Assembly (NCBI GenBank): GCA_963921825.1
Contig: OY997591.1
Coordinates: forward strand, 14,875,515-14,939,514
Length of the DNA: 64,000 nt
Source: Erodium maritimum
Lineage: Eukaryota; Streptophyta; Magnoliopsida; Geraniales; Geraniaceae
Direction of reading: 5' to 3'
The notes beneath the pieces were generated by a model. The model had not been told where the DNA came from. It saw only the letters and a list, made by a program, of their open reading frames with translations, and ran no database searches. Below, piece after piece: positions 55,881 through 64,000 of this stretch. Numbering within the stretch: the first letter of the stretch is position 1; each line of letters begins with the position of its first letter. Both the position numbers and the translations under genes were made by a program.

Positions 55881-57664
55881 AGGATCAACCAATCAATTCC
55901 AAGACTCACAAGAGAATAACATACTACACAATCATGGAACAACCGAAGCTCAGCGAATCACAATTCCATCACAACACACCAACGAAATCCGTATACCTTT
56001 ACACTTACCGTTATACTTACCAATCACGATCCATCGGTCCATCGATCACCTGATCGTACCGTTTGGCACAATCAGTCATACTCGATCATCCATTTAATCA
56101 TTCAGTCATTCAAGCATTCATTCAATCATTCAAACATACGATTTAGCTAGTTTCATTAGACTCTTAATTTATCTTAAAACTAAGAAAGAAAGCATGTGAG
56201 GCAAACACAATCAGTCCTATGGCTCAACACGGCCTTCCTACCAGTAAAGTAATTTCCTAAGTATTGAAAGCGAGTTAAGCTAGTTATTCACATCCTACGC
56301 ATGCATACTAGACACGTCCGTTTATTAGTAAAGGAAAAACGATTATTCTAGTGATTCCTACATGTAACTAGACCTTTCCGATTTTATTAACCTAATAGGC
56401 GTACTAAGTATTTAAGTGCACGAGAAGTTTAATATTTCCCCTACCTTGTGGTCTTCCTCTAATACTTCTCCTAGCTGTTGGCGACCGGGCCAACTCCGTC
56501 TTCTCAGGCGAAGTCAACGAAGTACAAGGTCTCGGGTAAAGTCCAAGCCTAGGTTTTAACAGTTAAAACTTACAATCCGTTTCGGTACAGTCCAATTTAA
56601 AATCAGCCGTTGCCTTTCTAACTTGACCGGGTCAAAAGCGGGATTAAACAACGAATCGGTTCGAGCACTCGAGCCCCGAGCATGAAACCTGGTGCACAAT
56701 TCCCGGGGCACGGTTCCCGATGAACAGATCCCGAGGCACGGATTTCGAGGTACGGTTTCGTGGCACGATTCCCAAGGTGACCAATTCCACGTTCCGCTTT
56801 TGTCCCGTTCTAAGTCCGATTTCAATTAAATCCGTTCAAATCCAAAACTATTCTTTTTAATTTCTTTTAATTCAAAACCATTTCTAACACTTTTATAATT
56901 TAATTTCTTTATTCTTTTTGTTCCAACAATTCTTGTTACACAGAAAATCAGATCCAACATGATCCTGTTTCAGTACGCCCAGAAATGTCCAGATCCACAA
57001 AAGTTCGGAAAAGAAGACAAACGGGAAGAAGAATTCGAGATTGAGGAAGAAGACCGGTACGAACTCCGGCCGGCCACCGGCGGCGCCGTTGCCGGCCGAG
57101 GCTCCACGGATCGTGAACTCACCGAGGGGGAAAAGGGCGGCGATGGGGATGGTTGTGGCGCGGTGGAGCACGACGGAGCCCGGCAGGCCCTCGTCCGTCT
57201 CAGATCTGGACAAACCCGAGGGTTTGGGCTCGTTTCGTGCGCGATTGAAGAAGAATAGAGAGGGCGAGGTTAGGGACGATGGTGGTTCGAGAGCACGGAG
57301 GTGGCGGAGGCTACGACGTCGTGAGGGAGACGGCGGTGTTGTGAGCTGGACGAAGAGGAGGTTCTCGCGGTCAGGAACGACGAGGAGCTCGGGAAGCTTC
57401 TCGCCGGAGTGGCGACTTCTCAGGGAGAGACGGCCGTGCAACTCGAAGAGGGAGGGAGGTCGGCGCCGACGAGTTTGACTTCGACGCTGGCTAAGAGGGA
57501 CGGGAAAGGGCTCGGTGGTGGTGGCGTGGGGTTGAACGGAGAAGGAGGTTTGGGGCGACGGTTGTCTGAGGAGAGAGAGGAGGTGGAGAGACGACCGGGA
57601 GGGTAGAGGGAGAGGTCTGGTTGCGCAAGAGAAGAAGAGGAAATGACCGAAACCCTAAACGTAA

Positions 57665-57680
57665 CGCGCTTATAAGCGCG
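57665..57680. other. 16-bp perfect palindrome with TATA-like centre
   Basis: cgcgcttataagcgcg equals its own reverse complement. It sits about 222 bp from the TTTACA end of LTR copy 3, where copy 2 has tataaag. Confidence 0.7.
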
Positions 57681-57902
57681 GGCTAGGCAACGGTTTGGGC
57701 TGGGCCTGGGCACTACGGCCCAACACGAGGAGCTGAAACGGGGCGAGCCTGGCAGGCCGGGTCTGCTAGTCGGGTCCGGTTCAGCCCGGTCCAGTCCCCC
57801 TCTTTTTTTTTCTTTTTCAAAACCACTTGTTGCAAAATTCTACCCCCTCGTTTCAGAATGCAAACTATTACCCTTTTAAAATAAAGCGGGCTTTACACGA
57901 CC

Positions 57903-59125
57903 CCCCGGAAGGAGACCATAGTACGAGTCATTACCAATGCATGGGTCTGTCGGCATCGGGGTTGGTCATTAAGGATATCGCCCCAGGGATGTTTGGTTTC
58001 TACTTCGAGTTCGAGGAGGCTCGTGCATGGGTCCGGGACAACGAACCTTGGTCCTTTGAGGGCCACCCTCTCCTCCTTGGGGATATTGATATGATGGCCA
58101 AAGACCTCCCTGACCTGAATCGCTTACGACTATGAGTTCATACTCATGGCCTCTCACCGCTAGTAAGGACGAAGATAACAAGGATACGATTGGAGCTGCC
58201 ATGGGTGCATGTGTGGAGGTTCCTTGCGATCAATGGGGCCTATGTTGAGGTGTGTCAAAGTTCTCTTCTGGCACTATGTGGACCATCCCCTGTGTCGTAC
58301 TCTAGTGCTGCGATTCAAGGAGTTTTGGGACCCTATCCGGGGATCTCTCACCTACATCAAATCCCCCACATTTTATGGAAATTGTGGGAGGATTGGACGT
58401 GGGCCTTGGACATGTGACTGGGAGGTGCAGGCGTCCCACGTTTTGACACATCGATGTTGGAGTTCCACCGAATTCATAAGAACAAACAGTACGCGACAGA
58501 CTAGACAGCCAAGATAACTCCAATCTCCCCACTTGGTTTTGGGACCTTAATCCCGAACATTGTACCTACAGAACCATTACATTGTGGCAGAAGCCCAATA
58601 GTAACCCTGAACATTGTACCTAACGGTACGCGAGGTTAGGGTGTCGATCCGAGGTAGAAAAACTTGGTGGTCGGCCAACCCTCGGGAAGCATGAAGGATG
58701 AAATCTTGGGAGCACTCCCGATTCGAAGTGCTAGAATGAAGAGGGGTCAGCTGGAGAACCCGGGAAGATCAGACGAAGGTTGGTAAACAGTCTCGCCAGG
58801 AAGAATGAATGGACATCATGACTTCAAGGACTTACCTTGGGAGGGGTCTCTGATAAAAGTCTTTCCTCCCTTTGTTAATGGTGAAGTCAAGTTTGGTTTT
58901 CAACCAAACGGAACGAGTCCTCCCCATAAGATCAAATAGCGCTTAGGTCCCACCTTAAACAGTTTTTATCAGTTTCGTAGCTTTATTTATGTTTGTCTAT
59001 GATTTTTATAAAACAATAGTAGACGGTTCCCTGTCTCGTAGTTATTGTTCGACTCTTTGAAGATTTTGAATATGTGATAATTTTTGTAAGTACTAATGAA
59101 ATCCGTACTTTTAGTTCAAAAAACA
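57903..59125 (+). mobile_element. LINE ORF1 remnant, plus strand, to A-rich 3' end
   Basis: 57940-58135 reads GLVIKDIAPGMFGFYFEFEE, then RDNEPWSFEGHPLLLGDIDM (DUF4283-like). In other frames down to 58430 come the regions before the knuckle, which is not intact. 58560-58830 is the tail, with gaacattgtacctaa occurring twice. The 3' part (cttgggaggggtctctg at about 58838) matches the LINE at 46156, and the element ends in ttcaaaaaacaaag near 59125. No ORF2. Confidence 0.65.
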
Positions 59126-59270
59126 AAGATGCTAAACAGTCTAACCGGTAATAATATCAAAATAGTCAATCCTCGTGACCTCTTTTTACTATAGAAGCAA
59201 TTATGGTAAGCCTAACTCTTCTTTATTTAAGCTAAGGTCCAAAGGAAGGGGTTGAGAGAGCCAGCAAGAG

Positions 59271-60695
59271 ATGAGCATGAGTGATTCAGTAGAAGAAGAG
59301 TGCGATTACCTGTTCAAGGCTGTGTTGATCGGCGACTCAGCCGTCGGGAAATCAAACCTCCTCTGGAGATTTGCTAAAGACGAATTCAGGCTTGATTCCA
59401 AACCCACCATCGGAGTTGAATTCGCCTACCGTAACGTCAAGGTAGCCGACAAGCTCGTCAAGGCTCAGATATGGGACACCGCCGGCCAAGAAAGGTACCA
59501 TCTTCATCTTCTTCACCTTCATAGTATTATTAGATTATTGAACGTCTTGATCATGTATTAAAATTTTAACTATACAAATTAAAAGGGGGATTGAAGAACA
59601 CTGATTAGGGGTTGTAGGTGACATAATTTCGGTGGCGTGTTGTGTGTTTCACCTTTTTCTTTATTTTCCAGCTGATCATGATTAGGCCTCAATAATCGAT
59701 CAAGAAAGTGAAATAGAAGCAAGCTCGAAGTGGGATATTGATAGTGATACACCAACAGTGACTTGATATCCAAGCAAATCATTACTTATGCAACCCAATG
59801 AAATGATATGCTTAAATACTCGACCTTTTAATGTTTCAGTATAATTATTTTTTTAAAATCTAACATGGGTTCAAAATTGTTTTCATTTTTGGGTTCAAAT
59901 TTATATTATATAGATATCATATGTAAAGATATTCATTATGCACCAAATATACGAAAGTGGGTTCACTAACTCTACCTAGGGGAATCCAAGGTCCCCAGTG
60001 TTAATTTCGGAAGTGGAAATCAGAAATAAACTTGTCCAGATAATTGTTACAATACATGGGTATTTATACACTAAAAGATAACTACAATATGAAGGAAGAC
60101 GGAAGGATTTGTGGGATATGTTATGAACTACTCTCATAATTGGTGGTGTTGAGGTGAGCAAAATCAAGAAAATTGGAGAGTCGCAGAGCAAAGTCAAGAT
60201 GGTCAATTCATGTTTTCTAACATCAAGTGTTGCAGGTTTAGAGCAATCACAAGCTCATACTATAGGGGGGCGCTAGGAGCATTACTAGTGTACGACATAA
60301 CGAGGAGAGTCACATTCCACCACGTGAAGAAATGGCTGAGAGAGCTTAGGGAGTTTGGAAAGCCAGACATGGTCATTGTTCTCGTCGGGAACAAGAGCGA
60401 TTTGGGGACTTCCAGAGAAGTTGGTGTCGAAGAAGGAAAGAGTCTCGCGGACGCGGAAGGTCTCTGTTTCGTGGAGACCTCTGCGCTGGAGAGTTCGAAT
60501 GTGGAAGAAGCATTTCTTCAGATGATCGTGAGCATCCATGAATGTGCTGTCCGCAAAAGCTTGGAACCTCAAGTGAATGAAACTATTAATGAAGCGAAGA
60601 CAGCTAGTGTTCTTATTGGAGGGAAAGAAGCTATCCATGTTATTGACCATCAAGTTACTGCAACTAAGCATCAATCCTATTGTTGCTCTAATTGA
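59271..60695 (+). CDS. RABA6-like Rab GTPase (two exons: 59271-59494, 60236-60695)
   Basis: Splicing at AAAG|GTACC and GTTGCAG|GTTT joins ...DTAGQER to [11 protein letters not shown] in phase and gives a 227-residue protein. Motifs: P-loop GDSAVGKS (21-28), switch I TIGVEF (46-51), WDTAGQE (68-74), NKSD (127-130), ETSAL (155-159). The C-terminus CCSN is a Rab geranylgeranylation signal. [20 protein letters not shown] and [18 protein letters not shown] point to the plant RABA6 branch of the Rab11-related RABA group. These act on trans-Golgi/endosomal membranes in secretion and recycling. The intron (741 bp) sits at the position conserved in RABA genes. Trp32 replaces the usual Ser in LLSRF. 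All GTPase motifs are intact, so the gene is probably functional. It is flanked on both sides by LINE remnants and 3-kb LTRs. Confidence 0.93.
59495..60235 (+). other. Intron of the RABA6-like gene
   Basis: 741 bp, GT...AG, AT-rich with a T-rich tract and tgttgcag acceptor. Neither transposon ends nor RNA gene recognised inside. Confidence 0.9.
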
Positions 60696-60949
60696 TTAGA
60701 TGATGGTCTGTTTTTGACAGAAAAATCATGTGTTGGTGTTGTCCGAGGAGGTGTGTAGATATACAATGAGATTTTTAAAGGTTAATCGTTCGGTGAGGTA
60801 GCATAAAGTTAGAGAGTAATGTATGGTGTTACTCGTGTAAGGGGAGAGTATCATGATTGTTTTGGCAGTTCTTTGATTTTGATACATGGTCCTCAAGTTT
60901 TCCCTGCTATTTGTATTGGCGAGGACTTAACTATGTATTTGATGTTGGT
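60696..60949 (+). other. 3' flank of the RABA6-like gene
   Basis: Contains the expected 3' UTR. No canonical poly(A) signal stands out and no other gene was seen. Confidence 0.4.
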
Positions 60950-60997
60950 TACAATTACTATTTGTCCTAGTTGGATAGGAATATGTGTGGATATTAG
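60950..60997 (+). repeat. 48-bp direct repeat, left copy
   Basis: tacaattactatttgtccta... recurs at 61432-61479 with three mismatches. Each copy is followed at once by a T-run and LINE 3'-end sequence. Confidence 0.85.
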
Positions 60998-61431
60998 TTT
61001 TTTTTTTTTTTGAAACGGGAAAGAAGTATTGTATTACGATATCATATCATGCTTACAAAAAGGAACATAACAGTCCCGGATACCAGATTTATGCCCCAAC
61101 CGGCCGTAGCCCGTCAGGTACTCATGGTTCCATACGTGAAGTCTGCTTTGTCTCGCAGATCCAAACTCAAGAGTTCCTCGATCCAACGTTACAAAAAAAA
61201 TAATAAACCAAAGTCCTAAACTTATTTAGCCAAAAGATTATTCGATCTAAAACAGTGAAACCTCCTAGAGAATTAGCCTTTAGTGCAGATTCCCCGAGAC
61301 CTCCCTGCTACAAAAGATTGTTCGGGGTTGAGAGTCCCGATTTCGGGTGCCGAGGAAATAGGCCCCAGCCTACCGTCCCTCCTCCCGGATCCCAGATCCA
61401 TCGAGGGAGCGGACCCATGCCGGCTTTATGG
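60998..61431 (-). mobile_element. LINE 3'-end insertion, minus strand
   Basis: A T-run, then gaaacgggaaagaagtattg, agtcccggataccaga and cccgtcaggtactcatgg. This is the antisense of a LINE 3' UTR like those at 9605 and 46681. It is about 430 bp long, 5'-truncated or internally deleted, without coding domains. Confidence 0.7.
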
Positions 61432-61479
61432 TACAATTATTATTTGTCCTAGTTAGATAGGAATACGTGTGGATATTAG
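61432..61479 (+). repeat. 48-bp direct repeat, right copy
   Basis: Second copy of 60950-60997, three mismatches. Confidence 0.85.
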
Positions 61480-61604
61480 TTTTTTTTTTTGAAACGGGAA
61501 AGAGGTATTGTATTACGATTTCATCTCATGCTTACACGATGGGATATAACAGTCCCGGATACCAGATTTCTATCCCAACCGGTCGTAACCCGTCAGGCGC
61601 ACAT
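61480..61604 (-). mobile_element. Second LINE 3'-end insertion, minus strand, cut by LTR copy 4
   Basis: A T-run, then gaaacgggaaagaggtattg and agtcccggataccaga, nearly the same as 61010-61110. It is interrupted at 61604 by the next LTR element. Confidence 0.7.
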
Positions 61605-61899
61605 TGTCACGCCCCAAATCCGGTTTTGGCCGGACTCGAGACGTGACCTAAGTAACGATAAAATAATAATAATAAAAGGAAATTAAAGAAATATAACTTC
61701 GCATTTTTGTTCCAAATCTCAATAAAATTCCGCGAGTCAAACGCTCAAATTCAAATAAGAAAACAGTGTTTAGTACAAAAACAGAGAGTACGTCTCTACT
61801 AAATGATAACCCACGGACCCTCGACGAGCTACCGAGCTCTGAGACGTCCTCTAAACTGACTCCCCATTGAAACCTGTAAAACAGTAAAAACAGAGGGGG

Positions 61900-61913
61900 T
61901 GAGCTTACGCTCA
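61900..61913. other. Conserved hairpin, LTR copy 4
   Basis: tgagcttacgctca: stem tgagc/gctca. On the minus strand ctactgagcg precedes and a T-rich tract with tttacag follows. It lies 295 bp from the TGTCACG end. Confidence 0.8.
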
Positions 61914-62439
61914 GTAGGAAAAAGTAGTAACGGGAAAGGTCTTCCGTTTCGTCGCCATAATTACTCGATTCATAACACTTATTAATAAACGAGAACAACA
62001 ACCGAAACCAACAAGAGCACAAAAATAACGATGATAGAACCCTATAAACAGTAGGACAATCTTCTACGACCTCGACTACAAACGTCATCCAAACCCGACA
62101 TCATACGGACATAAGAAAGGACACCGGACAGTTCTCAACACCCAACCCTGGGACACTATACTGCTAAGATCATTATGAACATTACTCAGATCCGATATCT
62201 CACAACATAAAACAAGTACCCATGACAATCCGATCACCATGAAAAACTCAACATTTACATTGTACAGTTCGTTGTCGAACACCCATAACGTTACACTCGA
62301 GTCACACAAGAATCACTTAACAGGCATAAGCAACTACAGCGTACGACCTAGTAAACACACACAGTCAATCACTAATAACCATACACACAACAAGTGTTCA
62401 ATAATACGTCGGATCACGCGGCACGGCTCAACCACATCG

Positions 62440-62770
62440 TGCCGGAATACACATCAGTCTTGATGTCTTCCCGGACACACACATCGGGGCAAACAAATAA
62501 CACAATATACCGGAATGCACCGTCGGTCTTCCCGGAACACACATCGGGGTAAACACATAATACAATATACCGGAATGCACCGTCGGTCTTCCCTAAACAC
62601 ACATCGGGGTAAACAAGCAATACAATATACCGGTAACGCACATCGGTCTTCCCGAAACACACATCGGGGTAAACACTATACCGGAAACGCACCTCGGTCT
62701 TCTCGGAAACGCACATCGGGGTAAATCACATAAACAACATACCGGACTGGCACACACCTCGGTCGGGTAT
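62440..62770 (+). repeat. ~60-bp minisatellite, about five units, LTR copy 4
   Basis: Units begin ccggaatgcaccgtcggtct and contain cacacatcggggtaaac. Each can pair ccggaa with ttcccgg; the first unit also has acatca-gtct-tgatgt. It lies about 835-1165 bp from the TGTCACG end. Confidence 0.9.
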
Positions 62771-63496
62771 CTTCCCATAGCATGGGGTACAAGTCACACC
62801 ACACCATATCATGCCAAACATGTCACACCGAACTTATCATACCGTTAAAACTTACCACCATAACTTACCAATCACAACACATCGGTCTATCATTCACCCG
62901 ATCATATCACAAACAATCATTCATATCACATTCATCACATCCATTCATTCAACCATATCACGAGACAACCATTCATATCACATTCATCATAATTCATATA
63001 GCATACTATGATTCTTAAATTGACCAACGAATATACTCTTTATCGACGTTAAGGACTATTAACCACAATCAAACACAACCAACACACAATCCTAAGGCCC
63101 GACATGGCCACATGTGATTCTACAGCACGACAATTCTCATAATTGAAAGCGGTTATTCTAGTGAATCACATCCTTTATGCAAGCTAAGACTCTTCCGGTT
63201 ATTAACATCCTATATGCATACTATTAACATTCTTTAATTTAAAAGCGGAAATTACTACTCTTCCCTACCTCAAGTGCTCTCCAAAAGTTTAGTCAACGCG
63301 AACGCCTAGAAGTCTCCTCCTCCGAGCTCGAGAGTAACGACGTCTAGGATCATAGTTTAATACTAGAATTAATACACAAACAAAGCGGTTTTTAAAGAGA
63401 AAAAAATACTCAAATTTAAATCCCAAAAGGTTCGGTTTTAGGTAACCTTCCTAAAACCCGAAAACGACGAAAAAGGTTCCAAGAACCCAACTTCTG

Positions 63497-63600
63497 ATAT
63501 GTCACGGCTCGGGTCACGGAGCCGTGAGGACCCCCGTCACGGCTTTCGTCACGGAGCCGTGACGTCTTCCGTCACGGTGCCCGTCACGGATCCGTAGCGG
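63497..63600 (+). repeat. Cluster of gtcacgg/ccgtgac inverted words
   Basis: Variants of gtcacggctcc and ggagccgtgac recur about eight times in both orientations within 100 bp, making nested potential hairpins inside LTR copy 4. Confidence 0.8.
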
Positions 63601-64000
63601 GTCTGACTGGTTCCATCCTTCTTCTTTCTCCAGCTCCCTTTTCACGAAAATAAACCTCAAAACCTCTATTTTTAACCTATAAAATCCTCAAAAACAACAA
63701 CATAAACTCCAAAACTCCAATACCCATAATAGGTTTCATCAAATCCACAACAAACCAATTGATTTCTACTTAAATCAATCACTTCTTCTCAAAAACCATC
63801 ATCTAGCAACATAAAGTTTAAAACCTAACTAGTTCAAGTAATTTCCATGGAAACCCATAACCCCAAAGTGAATGAAAGTGGATTGTTAGAGTTTACTTAC
63901 CTTGGAAATGATGAGATGATGAAGATGGTGAAGTTTTTGAGAGGATTTGGTGAAGAAATGGCTTCAAGCTTCCTCTTTTCCTCCCTTTCTTCTTCTTTAA

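Larger units (their letters stand above)
54663..57897 (-). mobile_element. 3-kb LTR-like element, copy 3 (solo LTR), TSD cgacc
   Basis: TGTCACGCCCCAAATCCGG start, CTTTACA end, 5-bp duplication cgacc, 3235 bp. There is no gag/pol. The first ~45 bp match copy 4 with few changes. It holds a hairpin plus 3'-splice-like site (54955), a hairpin minisatellite (about 55560-55880), a GC-rich stretch (56950-57780) and a 16-bp palindrome with a TATA-like centre (57665-57680). It lies between a minus-strand endonuclease remnant and a plus-strand ORF1 remnant of LINEs. Confidence 0.75.
61605..64000 (-). mobile_element. 3-kb LTR-like element, copy 4, running off the window
   Basis: TGTCACGCCCCAAATCCGG start after cacat. 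It has the conserved hairpin and 3'-splice-like site (61900-61913) and a hairpin minisatellite (about 62440-62770), both at family positions. 63495-63600 is rich in gtcacgg(a/t)gccgtgac words. Its far end, and so its TSD, is beyond the window; whether it is a solo LTR or one end of a whole element cannot be told. Confidence 0.7.

Noticed and set aside
56893-57478. Long overlapping frames on both strands (182 and 145 codons)
   Set aside because: GC-rich part of LTR copy 3. The frames disagree with those in the other LTR copies and show no domain.
59579-60206. Minus-strand frames inside the RABA6 intron
   Set aside because: Short, AT-rich, no domain; they lie within a well-supported intron.
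62414-62724. Cys/Arg-rich repetitive frames (FGKTDVRYRY..., FREDRRCIPVYC...)
   Set aside because: Translations of the ~60-bp minisatellite in LTR copy 4.

Overview
The window is nuclear DNA of a flowering plant. It has spliced, intron-bearing host genes of plant-specific types (a RABA6-type Rab GTPase and CML26/27-type calmodulin-like proteins), AT-rich spacers, and a dense, nested load of plant transposable elements. I cannot name the species.

Host genes are few. A TSR2-like ribosome-biogenesis gene lies on the minus strand (about 12882-16077) with readable exons but a disrupted main exon. Head-to-head with it is an intact, intronless calmodulin-like gene (CML) at 16248-16739. A second, clearly paralogous CML lies at 29186-29665; the similarity between the two continues into their 3' flanks, so this is an old tandem duplication now pushed about 13 kb apart by transposons. 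A two-exon RABA6-like GTPase gene is at 59271-60695. Everything else is mobile DNA, remnants of it, or unassigned spacer.

Layout. 1-7.7 kb: a decayed Ty3/gypsy (Athila/Tat-like) fossil split by a LINE reverse-transcriptase remnant and by two long-TIR DNA elements (3101-3564, 4349-5872). 7.8-12 kb: three non-LTR insertions, two of them at one target. 12-16.7 kb: TSR2-like gene and first CML. 17.3-22.3 kb: LINE ORF1 (minus) and LINE RT (plus) remnants. 22.4-25.6 kb: inverted-repeat elements, including one Mutator-like element carrying an aspartic-protease fragment. 25.8-27.3 kb: one PIF/Harbinger element nested in another. 29-30 kb: second CML. 32-35 kb: the first of four copies of a ~3-kb LTR-like element. 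38-41 kb: a retroposon and another long-TIR element. 41-46.3 kb: Harbinger transposase remnant, then a LINE, then a second 3-kb LTR. 46.7-52.9 kb: a LINE containing a young but broken Ty1/copia element. 54.7-57.9 kb and 61.6 kb to the end: two more 3-kb LTR copies, flanking the Rab gene.

No bacterial-type operon, CRISPR array, rRNA or tRNA was seen. The most unusual material is in the repeats: (1) the 3-kb LTR family keeps a small hairpin plus a 3'-splice-like site at a fixed place and carries, also at a fixed place, minisatellites of different sequence in each copy that are all hairpin-forming; (2) several LINE-derived insertions with perfect target duplications carry ORF1 or UTR sequence but no reverse transcriptase; (3) a 464-bp inverted-repeat element is flanked by 54-bp direct repeats. 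Target-site duplications were matched by eye on both sides, which makes most element limits exact. All family assignments are from recognised motifs, not database searches.
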